A stretch of DNA of 64,000 bases from SG8-30 sp964406445 (GTDB taxonomy: Bacteria > Pseudomonadota > Gammaproteobacteria > Steroidobacterales > Steroidobacteraceae), in contig CAYORU010000002.1 in the NCBI GenBank assembly GCA_964406445.1, forward strand, positions 1-64,000, written 5' to 3'. The notes beneath the pieces are model-generated. The model was not told where the DNA came from. It worked only from the letters and a program-made list of their open reading frames with translations, and made no database searches. The first letter of the stretch is position 1. Each line of letters starts with the position of its first letter. A program made the position numbers and the translations under genes. This document shows, one piece after another, positions 21,615-29,668 of this stretch.

Positions 21615-21719
21615 GCACCGGCGCGACTACCTGCGCAGCGGCCGCGGCGTTACCATCCGCCGGTCGACTCGCGGGATAGCGTGATGAGGCTGCGCGGAGG
21701 CTTTGCCGGTCCCTGAGTC

Positions 21720-22130
21720 GCGAAACGCGCGGTCAAGCATCGATGCGGCACCTGGACCAATTTCTTTTTCAGCCGCTGGTCAATCTGACATGAATGTACC
21801 TGACGATCTCATTGTCGAGCATACGGGCGGGATTGCGTCGCTCAGATTGAACCGACCAGCAGCATTCAACGCCCTGAACGCTGGCATGCTTGAGCGATTG
21901 ACGCGAGTCGCCGCCGCAATAGCTGGAGATCCGAGTGTCCGGGCCGTTGTACTTACCGGGGAGGGGGCCGCGTTCTGCGCCGGAGCCGATCTGACACCAG
22001 GAGCCTTTCCCTCGATAGTGGGCGAGTCCAGAGGAGTGTCTACCCGTCGTGTATTGGAAACTTACTTCCATCCGGCTGTGGAAGCTCTCGCTGCGCTTCC
22101 GCAGCCGTTGGTCGTTGCAGTGAATGGAAT
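21720..22130. other. Base-composition shift at the left edge of the catabolic region
   Basis: By eye this stretch is clearly less GC-rich than everything before it. It contains runs such as ATTTCTTTTTCAG just before the enoyl-CoA hydratase start, and the first third of that gene uses many A/T-ending codons. From about 22,130 on the same gene returns to the usual GC-ending codons. The change falls inside one intact reading frame. It may mark a recombination or transfer boundary. No repeat, tRNA or integrase is visible here. Confidence 0.5.
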
Positions 22131-22590
22131 CGCGGCCGGTGGCGGCGTGGGTCTCGCGCTGCTCGGGGACGTCGTCCTTGTGGCGCGCAGCGCGGCCTTT
22201 CACAACGTATTCGTGCCGCGCCTCGCGCTGCTGCCTGACCTGGCCGCTGGCTGGCATATGGAGCGACTGCTGGGCGCAGGCCGCGCCCTCGCGCTGGGCT
22301 TGCTTGGCGAGCCGCTAGAGGCGGCGCGCGCTGCAGAGTGGGGGCTGGTCTGGGATTGCGTGGACGACGGCCAGCTGCAAGCTCGCGCGTTGGAACTGGC
22401 GGCGCGCGTCGCGGCCGGACCGATGCTCGCCACCCGCCGGACCAAGGCGCTGCTGAGGGGCGACCTGCGGGAGGAGCTCGCGGCGCGGCTCGCGCTTGAG
22501 GCAGAACTGCAGTGCGAGCTCGCCGATCACCCCGACCACGCGGAGGGATTGCGGGCGTTCCTCGAGAAGCGGCGGCCGCGGTTCGTCTGA
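21790..22590 (+). CDS. Enoyl-CoA hydratase/isomerase, PaaG-like
   Basis: 266 residues from ATG 21790, the Met matching the crotonase N-terminus. Crotonase features: SLRLNRPAAFNALN, GEGAAFCAGADL (oxyanion hole), NGIAAGGGVGLALLGDVVLV, and FVPRLALLPDLAAGWHMERLLG. The Asp in LLPDL corresponds to the acidic residue typical of PaaG-like isomerases; the usual pair of hydratase glutamates is not obvious. It hydrates or isomerises an unsaturated acyl-CoA. The gene stands alone on the plus strand and converges on the acyl-CoA dehydrogenase gene. Its 5' part has unusual codon use (see 21720-22130). Confidence 0.82.
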   Translation: MNVPDDLIVEHTGGIASLRLNRPAAFNALNAGMLERLTRVAAAIAGDPSVRAVVLTGEGAAFCAGADLTPGAFPSIVGESRGVSTRRVLETYFHPAVEALAALPQPLVVAVNGIAAGGGVGLALLGDVVLVARSAAFHNVFVPRLALLPDLAAGWHMERLLGAGRALALGLLGEPLEAARAAEWGLVWDCVDDGQLQARALELAARVAAGPMLATRRTKALLRGDLREELAARLALEAELQCELADHPDHAEGLRAFLEKRRPRFV

Positions 22591-22600
22591 CCCTCTTCCC

Positions 22601-23764
22601 TCACGTCATCTTGCGCTCGTCGAGCCCGACGCCGCGCGCGATGATCTCCTTCATGATCTCCGACGTGCCAGCGTAGATCCGTGAGATCCGCGCATCGGTG
22701 AAGATCCGGCTTATTCGGTATTCTTCCATGTAGCCAGCCCCGCCGTGCAGCTGTAGGCACTCGTCGGCGGTGCGGCCCTCTAGTTCGCTGGTGAGAAGCT
22801 TGGCCTGTGCGGCGATCTCCGGCGTCAGGCGCCCAGCGTTATGCTCCATGACGCACCAGTCGACAAAGACCTGCAAAGCGTCGATTGCGGCACGCAGCTC
22901 GGCAAGCTTGAAACGGGTATTCTGGAACGCGCCGATCGGCCGACCGAAGGCCCGGCGCGACTTGACGAACTCGAGCGTCAGGTCCCAGGCGACCTGGGCG
23001 TTCGCGACGTACTGCACGGCGTTGACCAGCCGCTCCTCGGCGAGGAACTGCGTGAGGTAGCGGAAGCCCATTGTCGGGTCGCCGAGGACGTGGGACTTGG
23101 GGACGCGCACGTCGTTGAAGAAGAGCTCGGCCGTGTCCTGCGCTTCGAGGCCGATCTTCTTCAGTCGCCGGCCGCGCTCGAAGCCGGTCATGCCGCGCTC
23201 CACGAGGAACAGGCCGAGGCCGTGCTTCTGCTCGGGGACCGTACGCGCCGCGACCAGCACGAGGTCGGCGATGATGCCGTTCGAGATATAGGTCTTGGAG
23301 CCGTTCAGCAGCCAGTGGTCCCCGCGGTCCTCGGCGCGCGTCTTTATGCCGGCCAGGTCGCTGCCCGCGGCCGGCTCGGTCATCGCGATCGCGAGGATCG
23401 ACTCTCCGCTCACGCACTTCGGCAGGAACCTTGCCCGCTGCTCGGGCGTGCCGAGGTGCGCAATGTAGGGGGCCACCAGGCGGGAGTGCAGCGGCAGGTA
23501 GAAGCAGATGTCGCCGTGCCGCGCGTTCTCCTCGATCAGGATCTGGTCGTAGCGGAAGTCCTGGATGCCGGCCGACCCGTAGGCCTCGTCTGCCCACATC
23601 AGCAGGAAGCCCTGCCGGCCCGCCGCGAGGAAGGCCTCGCGATCCACCTGACCGGCCTCGCGCCAGCGCGCGGAATGCGGCCCGATCTCCTCGCGGAAGA
23701 ACCGCTCAGCGCTCTCGCGAAAGATGTCGTGGTCGGGCTCGAAGATGCTGCGGCGCAGGGTCAT
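22601..23764 (-). CDS. Acyl-CoA dehydrogenase, long-chain (LCAD-like) type
   Basis: 387 residues. ACAD motifs: AIAMTEPAAGSDLAGIKTRA about residue 125, WLLNGSKTYISNGIIADLV, FGRPIGAFQNTRFKLAEL, and LQLHGGAGYMEEYRISRIF near the C-terminus. The segment IYAGTSEIMKEIIARG has Ala where short/medium-chain enzymes carry the catalytic Glu. Instead a Glu is present in LAEERLVNA, the position used by LCAD and isovaleryl-CoA dehydrogenase, so activity is expected. It oxidises acyl-CoA to trans-2-enoyl-CoA with FAD. It is the last gene of the ligase-tetR-SDR-ACAD operon. Confidence 0.9.
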   Translation of the reverse strand: MTLRRSIFEPDHDIFRESAERFFREEIGPHSARWREAGQVDREAFLAAGRQGFLLMWADEAYGSAGIQDFRYDQILIEENARHGDICFYLPLHSRLVAPYIAHLGTPEQRARFLPKCVSGESILAIAMTEPAAGSDLAGIKTRAEDRGDHWLLNGSKTYISNGIIADLVLVAARTVPEQKHGLGLFLVERGMTGFERGRRLKKIGLEAQDTAELFFNDVRVPKSHVLGDPTMGFRYLTQFLAEERLVNAVQYVANAQVAWDLTLEFVKSRRAFGRPIGAFQNTRFKLAELRAAIDALQVFVDWCVMEHNAGRLTPEIAAQAKLLTSELEGRTADECLQLHGGAGYMEEYRISRIFTDARISRIYAGTSEIMKEIIARGVGLDERKMT

Positions 23765-23796
23765 GGGTCGTACCGTCGTGGGCGCGGCGAGGGCGG

Positions 23797-24630
23797 CTAG
23801 GCGGGGCGGGCCGCCGCGGCAGCCTCGATGGCTTTGCGGAAGGCGAGGCCTGTCGCGGAGGTGAGCGAGAGCCCGCCGTCGACGGCGAGCACGTGGCCCG
23901 TGATGTAGTCCCCGAGCGGACTCGCGAGGAAGACTGCGACGTCGGCGACTTCCTCGAGGGTGGCGAGGCGCGGTACCGGCTGGGCGCCGACCATCGCGGC
24001 CTCGCTGGCGTGTCGAAGGAAGATTTCGGAGCCGTAGGTGCCGGCCACGAGCCCGGGCGAGAGGGCGTTTACGCGGGCGCCCTCGAGGCCGCCCCATTCG
24101 AGCGCCAGCGTCCGGACCAGCATCTCGATGCCCGCCTTCGCGGAACAGGCGGCGGCCTGGTACTCCATCGGGACCTGTGCCTGCGGCGCGGAGATCGCAA
24201 TGAGGCGGGCGCCCGGATTCAGCCAGGGATGGCAGGCGCGGAAGGTGTGGAACGTGCCCTTCAGGTCGATGTCCACCACGGCGGCGAAGCCGTTCGAGCT
24301 GAGTCGGGCGGCCGGGGCGGGAAAATTGCCGGCGGCGCCGGCGATCGCGACGTCGTATCGGCCGAAACGCTCGCTGCCGGCGCACGCCGCGGCCTCCACG
24401 GCCGCGAGGTCGCGCACGTCCGCCGCGAACCCGGCCGCTGAACCAGCGGCCACGGCGTCGAGCTCGACCGCGGCGCTTTCGAGCTTCGCGGGGTCGCGCG
24501 CCACCAGCACGACGCGGGCACCGTGCTCGACGTAGCGCCGCGCGATGGCCTTGTTGATCCCGGAGCTGCCGCCGGTGATGAACGCGACCCGGCCGGCGAG
24601 GACGTCGCTGCGGTAGACGGAGCCGGTCAT
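23797..24630 (-). CDS. SDR family reductase resembling 2,4-dienoyl-CoA reductase
   Basis: 277 residues. The Rossmann motif is ITGGSSGINKAIA (residues about 18-30), with the SGIN variant found in 2,4-dienoyl-CoA reductases. The usual YxxxK site reads ACSAK (in AAACSAKAGIEML), so the classical Tyr is absent while Lys is kept. ALSPGLVAGTYG and the ending GHVLAVDGGLS also match DECR-like proteins, which use a different Tyr. It probably reduces a dienoyl-CoA or related acyl-CoA with NADPH. The start overlaps the tetR stop by 4 bases (ATGA). Confidence 0.8.
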   Translation of the reverse strand: MTGSVYRSDVLAGRVAFITGGSSGINKAIARRYVEHGARVVLVARDPAKLESAAVELDAVAAGSAAGFAADVRDLAAVEAAACAGSERFGRYDVAIAGAAGNFPAPAARLSSNGFAAVVDIDLKGTFHTFRACHPWLNPGARLIAISAPQAQVPMEYQAAACSAKAGIEMLVRTLALEWGGLEGARVNALSPGLVAGTYGSEIFLRHASEAAMVGAQPVPRLATLEEVADVAVFLASPLGDYITGHVLAVDGGLSLTSATGLAFRKAIEAAAAARPA

Positions 24631-25319
24631 CTCTCGACCGGGACGGGCTCGCCGGCCTTGCCACCGGCCCCGGCCGGGCGGCGCGCCACCATGCCGTCGA
24701 CGTTGCGGATCATGTGGACGATGACCTCTGTTTTCGACCAGCGGCCCGTCGGGCGGTACCAGGAGGCGACCCAGGTCATCAGGCCGCCGATCGACACTGC
24801 GGTCAGCAGCGGGTCCGGCACCTCGAACTCGCCACTCTTGTTGCCCGCCTCGAGCAGCTCCGCGAGGCGCACGCCAAACTGCTTGCGCAGCGCCATGAGT
24901 TCCTTGGCCTCGCGCGACTCCAGGTTCTTCTCCTCGCGCTCGTAGACGACGATGTACTTCTGGTCCTGCAGGATGATCGAAGTGACGCGCTCAACGATCA
25001 GCTTGAGCTTGTCGCGCGGCGGCAGTGCGGACAGCAGGGCCTCGTCGAGCGCCTTGAGCGAGCTGCGGATGCCGACCTCGCAGATAGCGTTCAGGATCTC
25101 GCTCTTGTTCTTGAAGTAGGAATAAAGGAAGGGCTTGGTGACCTTGAGCGCCTCGGCTATGGCGTCGAGCGTCGTCGCTTCATAGCCGTCGGCGTAGAAC
25201 AGGTCGCGAGCCTCCTCGAGGATGCGGCGTCGCTTGAACTCCTGCACTTCCGCCTTCAGCTGCGGGGGCCTGCCGGTACCCCCCCGGGCGTCCGGCGCGG
25301 TTCTCTTCGGGCGCTTCAT
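24627..25319 (-). CDS. TetR family transcriptional regulator
   Basis: 230 residues. After a basic N-terminal extension of about 25 residues the TetR DNA-binding domain is plain: KRRRILEEARDLFYADGYEATTLDAIAEALKVTKPFLYSYFKNKSEIL (positions about 29-76). The C-terminal domain is helical and would bind an effector, in such catabolic clusters often an acyl-CoA. It lies between the CoA ligase gene (24 bases upstream) and the SDR gene (4-base overlap), so it is in the operon transcribed from the promoter at 27.05 kb. I infer that it recognises the inverted repeats at 27013, 33114 and 46943. Confidence 0.9.
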   Translation of the reverse strand: MKRPKRTAPDARGGTGRPPQLKAEVQEFKRRRILEEARDLFYADGYEATTLDAIAEALKVTKPFLYSYFKNKSEILNAICEVGIRSSLKALDEALLSALPPRDKLKLIVERVTSIILQDQKYIVVYEREEKNLESREAKELMALRKQFGVRLAELLEAGNKSGEFEVPDPLLTAVSIGGLMTWVASWYRPTGRWSKTEVIVHMIRNVDGMVARRPAGAGGKAGEPVPVER

Positions 25320-25343
25320 CAGGGTCTCCTACCCCGGGCCAGG

Positions 25344-26969
25344 TCAGGAACCGATGCGGTCCCTGCCGATGCGGATCCCCGCCTTCTCGCGGTCCCAGGT
25401 GTCCGGCGTCACGCCTTGCGACCTGAGCTCGGCCTTCATCACCTTCGCGGTGGGCGTCTTGGGAAGCTCCGGGAGGACGCGAATGTAGCGTGGAATCATA
25501 AAGTAGGCCATACGCGTGCGCAGGAACTCGATCAGCGCGACGGGGTCGATCTGCTGGCCCGCCGCGGGCGCCACGACGGCCATCACCTCGTCCTCGCCGA
25601 ACTCGCTCGGAACGGCGACGGCCGCGGCCTCGCGGACCGCTGGGAAGGCGACGATCTCGGCCTCGACCTCGAACGACGAGATATTCTCACCGCGGCGGCG
25701 TATCGCATCCTTCATCCGGTCGACGAAGAAGAAGTTGCCCTCGTCGTCCCGGCGAAACGCGTCGCCGGTGTGGAACCAGCCGTTGCGCCAGGCGCGGGCG
25801 GTGGCCTCGGAATTCTTGTAGTAGCCGTGGTTCATCGCCCAGGGCCGCTCGGTCCTGATGATCATCTCGCCGACCGCACCCACCTGAACCTCGCAGTCGT
25901 TGTCGTCCACGAGCCGCACCTCGACGCCGGGGCGGACCTTGCCGCAAGTGCCCCGGACCGCAGGGTTCGGCGCCGAGACAATCGGCGAGGAGATCTCAGT
26001 CATGTTGAAGATCGTGTACACGTCGGCACCGAAGCGCTCGTGGAACTCGGCGGCGCCGTCGCTCAGCGGCACGATGAAGACCTTGCGCACCGAGTGGTCA
26101 CGATCGGTCGGCCCGGGCGGCGTCTTGAGCAGGAAGGTGGCCATGACGCCGAGCAGAAACACGGCGGTCGTACCCGTGTCGCGTACCAGCGGCCAGAAGT
26201 GGTCGGTCGAGAACCGCTCGGGCATCACGACGGACCCGCCGCGCGCGAGCATGGCGAAGGACAGCCCGAGGCCGCCGATGTGGAACATCGGCATGTTCAC
26301 CAGGAAGCGGTCCTCGCCCGTGATGAACCACCAGGCCTCGGGTCCCGGGTTCGTATACATGTGCAGGTAGGATGAGAGCACGCCTTTCGACGGACCGGTC
26401 GTGCCGGACGTGTAGATGATCGACTGCGTGTCCCAGGGTTCGATCGGCCGCGCCAGCGCGGGGAGCTGGCGGCCGCCCGCGGACAGCGTGCCGAAGGGGA
26501 CAGTAGGCAAATGCGTCGCCTCGGCGTCGCCGCCGACCACGACGATGCGCTGCAGCCTTGACAGAGAAATTCCCGCCAGCCGCGGCACGAGGTCCGCGTG
26601 GATCACCGCGAGGCGCGCGTCGGAGTTCTCGATCACGTGCTCGAGGATCCGGCCGCGATAGGCGGTGTTGATCGGCACGTACACAGCGCCGAGGTAGTTG
26701 ATTGCGAAGAACGTCAGCAGCATCTCGGGCGTGTTGGGCTGCCAGGCCAGCACGTGGTCGCTGCGCTGCACGCCCTGGCGCGCGAGGCCGGCGGCGAGCG
26801 CAACGGTCTTCTCGCGCAGGTCCCAGTAGGTCCATTGGCGGCCGCCGTCGAAGATGGCGTAGACCTGGTCGGGGCGCTCCTCGGCCCAGCGGTCGATCAG
26901 GTAGCGCACGACGCAGGTCTCCCGCGCCGGCACGCGCGAATCGGCGTGGCCCTTGTCGCTGCCATTCAT
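25344..26969 (-). CDS. AMP-forming acyl-CoA synthetase (CaiC-like)
   Basis: 541 residues from ATG 26969; a longer open frame upstream runs into the promoter region. ANL motifs: IIYTSGTTGPSKGVLSS about residue 178, IFNMTEISSP about residue 315, WFHTGDAFRRDDEGNFFFVD and RMKDAIRRRGENISSFEVE, and the catalytic Lys in TPTAKVMKAEL. The protein most resembles the carnitine/crotonobetaine-CoA ligase group. It should activate the pathway's carboxylic acid to its CoA thioester. It is the first gene of the four-gene minus-strand operon divergent from the iron-type ADH gene. Confidence 0.88.
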   Translation of the reverse strand: MNGSDKGHADSRVPARETCVVRYLIDRWAEERPDQVYAIFDGGRQWTYWDLREKTVALAAGLARQGVQRSDHVLAWQPNTPEMLLTFFAINYLGAVYVPINTAYRGRILEHVIENSDARLAVIHADLVPRLAGISLSRLQRIVVVGGDAEATHLPTVPFGTLSAGGRQLPALARPIEPWDTQSIIYTSGTTGPSKGVLSSYLHMYTNPGPEAWWFITGEDRFLVNMPMFHIGGLGLSFAMLARGGSVVMPERFSTDHFWPLVRDTGTTAVFLLGVMATFLLKTPPGPTDRDHSVRKVFIVPLSDGAAEFHERFGADVYTIFNMTEISSPIVSAPNPAVRGTCGKVRPGVEVRLVDDNDCEVQVGAVGEMIIRTERPWAMNHGYYKNSEATARAWRNGWFHTGDAFRRDDEGNFFFVDRMKDAIRRRGENISSFEVEAEIVAFPAVREAAAVAVPSEFGEDEVMAVVAPAAGQQIDPVALIEFLRTRMAYFMIPRYIRVLPELPKTPTAKVMKAELRSQGVTPDTWDREKAGIRIGRDRIGS

Positions 26970-27012
26970 GCAGAATCCCCCTCGACCCGCAGCGAACCCC
27001 GCCGCAGTACCA

Positions 27013-27044
27013 TACCGTAGATGCGCTCCGGTTTCCGAGCGGTA
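27013..27044. promoter_or_regulatory. Putative operator A: TACCG-N22-CGGTA
   Basis: Perfect 5-base arms TACCG (27013-27017) and CGGTA (27040-27044) separated by 22 bases. The same repeat occurs at 33114 (spacer 21) and 46943 (spacer 22), each time in a promoter region. Here it lies just beyond the minus-strand -10 box, over the expected start of the ligase-tetR operon, and directly upstream of the plus-strand -35 box. That position suits control of both divergent transcripts. Binding by the nearby TetR protein is inferred. Confidence 0.6.
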
Positions 27045-27047
27045 AGG

Positions 27048-27077
27048 TTTGTACACCATCAGTACTGTCGATACAAT
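27048..27077. promoter_or_regulatory. Overlapping divergent sigma-70 promoters
   Basis: Plus strand: -35 TTGTAC (27049-27054), 17-base spacer, -10 TACAAT (27072-27077), leading to the alcohol dehydrogenase start at 27128. Minus strand: -35 TTGTAT (27076-27071), 17-base spacer, -10 TACAAA (27053-27048), leading to the CoA ligase start at 26969. The two promoters lie face to face on the same 30 bases, so polymerase could use only one at a time. The elements were found by eye; both have the ideal spacing. Confidence 0.6.
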
Positions 27078-27127
27078 CCTCGCACGGCGCGGGCCTGCTG
27101 CCAGCGCGGCTTCGAGGGGGTGCGGCC

Positions 27128-28297
27128 GTGTATGACACCGTCATCGGCTTGAGCCGGCTGGAGCAGGTCTACAGTGGCCGGCCCGCGGCCCGTGCATTGC
27201 TGGAGGAGGTCGAGCGTCTCGGTGCGAAGCGGGTGTTCCTGGTGTGCAGTGGCACCCTGCGCAGGACGACCGATGAGGTCACTCGCATCGAGCGGGCCCT
27301 AGGGCCAAGGCTTGCCGGCGTCTTTGACGGCATTCGTGCGCATGTCCCGCGCGAGGACGTGGCGGCGGCGGCGCTCGCTGCGCGTGCGGTCGAGCCCGAC
27401 CTGCTGGTCTCCTTCGGCGGCGGCTCGGTGACCGACGCCACGAAGATTCTCGCGCTGTGCCTCAGGCACGGCATCTACGACGCCGGGGCCTTCGAGGCGT
27501 TCCACGTCGTCGTCAACCCGGACCGCACGTTGACGCTTCCGAGCTTCGAACCGCCGGACATTCCGGTGGTGCTGATCCCGACGACGCTCTCGGGCGGCGA
27601 GTTCAACCCGCTGTCCGGCGCGACCGACAAGCGGATCAACGTCAAGCAGGCCTACTTCCACCCACTGATGGTGGCCCGCTCGGTGATCCTCGACCCGGCG
27701 GTGACGGTGCACACGCCCGAGTGGATGTGGCTCTCGACGGGCGTGCGCGCCCTCGACCACTGCTTCGAGACGCTCGGATCGTTCGGCTCCAACGACTACT
27801 GGGACGGGCTTGCGATCAACGGCATCCGCCTGCTCTCGCGGGGCCTCGCCGCGGTCAAGGCGGACCCCGCCGACCTCGACGCCCGCCAGAAGTGCCAGAT
27901 GGGCGCGTGGTGCTCGATGGTCGCCATCGTGGCCGGCCTGCCCATGGGCGTGAGCCACGCGGTGGGCCACGCGCTCGGCGGGTCCTTCGACGTGCCGCAC
28001 GGCTACACTTCCTGCGTGATGGCCCCGTTCGCGCTCGAGTTCAACCAGGAAGTGAACGGCGAGCGGCAGCGCCTGATCAGTCTCGCCTTTGGCGAGCCGG
28101 AGACTCCGGCGCACGTGCTGGCGGACCGCACGATACGCGACCTCGGCATGCCGCGCCGCCTCTGCGACGTCGGCATCGGCGAGGCACAGTTGGAGGACCT
28201 CGCTCGCTATACGTTCCAGGACATCTGGTGCGGCACCAATCCACGTCCGGTCCCGGACAGCGGCGCCCTTGTGGCCCTGCTCAGGCGGGCGCTCTGA
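27128..28297 (+). CDS. Iron-containing alcohol dehydrogenase
   Basis: 389 residues from GTG 27128, preceded by a GAGGGGG ribosome site; no in-frame ATG fits better. The cofactor motif is SFGGGSVTDATKI about residue 98, and PTTLSGGEFN is typical of the group. Metal ligands lie in DHCFETLGSF about residue 217 and GVSHAVGHALGGSFDVPHG (three His) about residue 275. It oxidises an alcohol or reduces an aldehyde or ketone with NAD(P); maleylacetate reductases are close relatives, so the substrate is open. It is the first gene of a two-gene operon with the MeaB GTPase. Confidence 0.88.
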   Translation: MYDTVIGLSRLEQVYSGRPAARALLEEVERLGAKRVFLVCSGTLRRTTDEVTRIERALGPRLAGVFDGIRAHVPREDVAAAALAARAVEPDLLVSFGGGSVTDATKILALCLRHGIYDAGAFEAFHVVVNPDRTLTLPSFEPPDIPVVLIPTTLSGGEFNPLSGATDKRINVKQAYFHPLMVARSVILDPAVTVHTPEWMWLSTGVRALDHCFETLGSFGSNDYWDGLAINGIRLLSRGLAAVKADPADLDARQKCQMGAWCSMVAIVAGLPMGVSHAVGHALGGSFDVPHGYTSCVMAPFALEFNQEVNGERQRLISLAFGEPETPAHVLADRTIRDLGMPRRLCDVGIGEAQLEDLARYTFQDIWCGTNPRPVPDSGALVALLRRAL

Positions 28298-28314
28298 CCG
28301 CGGGCCCCGGGGCC

Positions 28315-29280
28315 GTGGCGCTTGAGGCGGGGCACGCGGAACTGGTCGCGCGCCTCGCGCGCGGCGAGCGGGCGGCGCTCGCCCGTGTGCTGACCCTACT
28401 CGAGCGCGACCCGGCGATGCTCGCGCCGCTCGACGCTGCGATCGCCCCGCTCGGCGGGCGCGCCTACACCGTGGGCGTCACCGGCGCGCCTGGCGCAGGG
28501 AAGTCCACGCTCGTCGGCGCGCTGCTCGAGGAGGCGCTCGCACGGCACCAGCGGACGGCGGTCCTCGCGCTCGACCCTGTCTCGCCCCTGAGCGAGGGCG
28601 CGATTCTCGGCGACCGGATGCGCATGGAGGCGGTCGCCGGCGACGAGCGGCTGTTCGTGCGCTCGCTCGGCGCCCGCCGCGCGCGCGGCGGCCTGTCGCT
28701 GGTCGCGCCTTTCGCCATCCGCGCCATCGACGCCGCGGGCTGGCCCATCATCCTTATCGAGACCGTGGGCGTCGGCCAGAACGAGATCGACGTCGTCGAC
28801 GCCGCGTGCACGACCGTGGTCGTCCTCACGCCGGGCATGGGTGACGAGGTGCAGGCGATCAAGGCTGGGCTGATGGAGGTCGCGGATGTCTTCGTGATCA
28901 ATAAGGCCGATCGCGAGGGTGCCGACCAGGTCCGCCGGGACGTCGAGCGGATAGTGCCGGCCTCCGCCGACGGCTGGCGGGCCCCGGTGCTCGCGACGGT
29001 AGCGCTCGAGCGCCGGGGTGTGCCTGAGCTTTGGCAGGCGGTCGAGGCGCACCGCGGGCACCTAGAACGCACGGGGCAGATCGCGGCGCGCCGCCAGCGG
29101 CTGCCGGGGCTCGCGTTGCGCGCTCTCGTCGAGGACGAGCTGCGTGGACGTCTCGCGGAAGTCGCGGCCGGCTCCGGCTGGTCGCGGACGCTTGCGGCGA
29201 TCATCGCCGGCAGAGACTCGATCGGCGCCGCTGCGCGCCGGGTGCTGGACTCGATCGGGACCGGGAGCGCTCTTCGCTGA
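28315..29280 (+). CDS. MeaB/ArgK-type GTPase, chaperone of a B12-dependent mutase
   Basis: 321 residues from GTG 28315, close to the usual MeaB length. The G1 loop is GVTGAPGAGKSTL about residue 53, then the MeaB-specific region LALDPVSPLSEGAILGDRMRM, G3-type LIETVGVGQNEIDVVDAA and NKAD (FVINKADREGA). These G proteins load adenosylcobalamin into acyl-CoA mutases and protect or rescue the cofactor. The gene ends 3 bases from the convergent mutase small-subunit gene, so it almost certainly serves that mutase. Confidence 0.92.
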   Translation: MALEAGHAELVARLARGERAALARVLTLLERDPAMLAPLDAAIAPLGGRAYTVGVTGAPGAGKSTLVGALLEEALARHQRTAVLALDPVSPLSEGAILGDRMRMEAVAGDERLFVRSLGARRARGGLSLVAPFAIRAIDAAGWPIILIETVGVGQNEIDVVDAACTTVVVLTPGMGDEVQAIKAGLMEVADVFVINKADREGADQVRRDVERIVPASADGWRAPVLATVALERRGVPELWQAVEAHRGHLERTGQIAARRQRLPGLALRALVEDELRGRLAEVAAGSGWSRTLAAIIAGRDSIGAAARRVLDSIGTGSALR

Positions 29281-29283
29281 GCC

Positions 29284-29661
29284 TCAGGCGGTGAGGCGCT
29301 CGGCGGCCCTGACGATGTCAAGCAGGGGAGAGCCCGGCGGATAGGTCTCGACACCGAGGGCGGCGAGCCGCCGACAGGTCGAGGGCGAGAGGACGCCGCC
29401 GGCGAAGATCGGTAATTCCGGCCGCGCCGTGCGCAACTCGGCGACGATGCGCTCGACCACCTCGACGTGGCCGCCGACGTTTAGGCCCACGAGGTCGACG
29501 TCCTCGTCCACTGCGGCCCGCATGATCTCGTCGGCCTTGACCATGCCGCCGAGAATGACGTGGAAGCCGGCGTCGCGCAGCGCCCGCGCGACCATGGACA
29601 GGCCGCGCCAGTGTCCGTCGAGGGCCGTCTTGACGAGCAGGATCCTCTTCCCGGCGTTCAT
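29284..29661 (-). CDS. Acyl-CoA mutase small subunit, cobalamin-binding
   Basis: 125 residues, a stand-alone B12-binding domain. The DxHxxG signature is complete: DGHWRG, Asp15-Gly16-His17-x-x-Gly20; His17 would replace the lower axial base of cobalamin. LVGLNVGGHVE and FAGGVLSPS match the other two cofactor-binding loops. A separate small subunit is characteristic of 2-hydroxyisobutyryl-CoA and isobutyryl-CoA mutases, whereas methylmalonyl-CoA mutase has this domain fused. It lies 7 bases downstream of the large-subunit gene. Confidence 0.92.
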   Translation of the reverse strand: MNAGKRILLVKTALDGHWRGLSMVARALRDAGFHVILGGMVKADEIMRAAVDEDVDLVGLNVGGHVEVVERIVAELRTARPELPIFAGGVLSPSTCRRLAALGVETYPPGSPLLDIVRAAERLTA

Positions 29662-29668
29662 GTGGACC

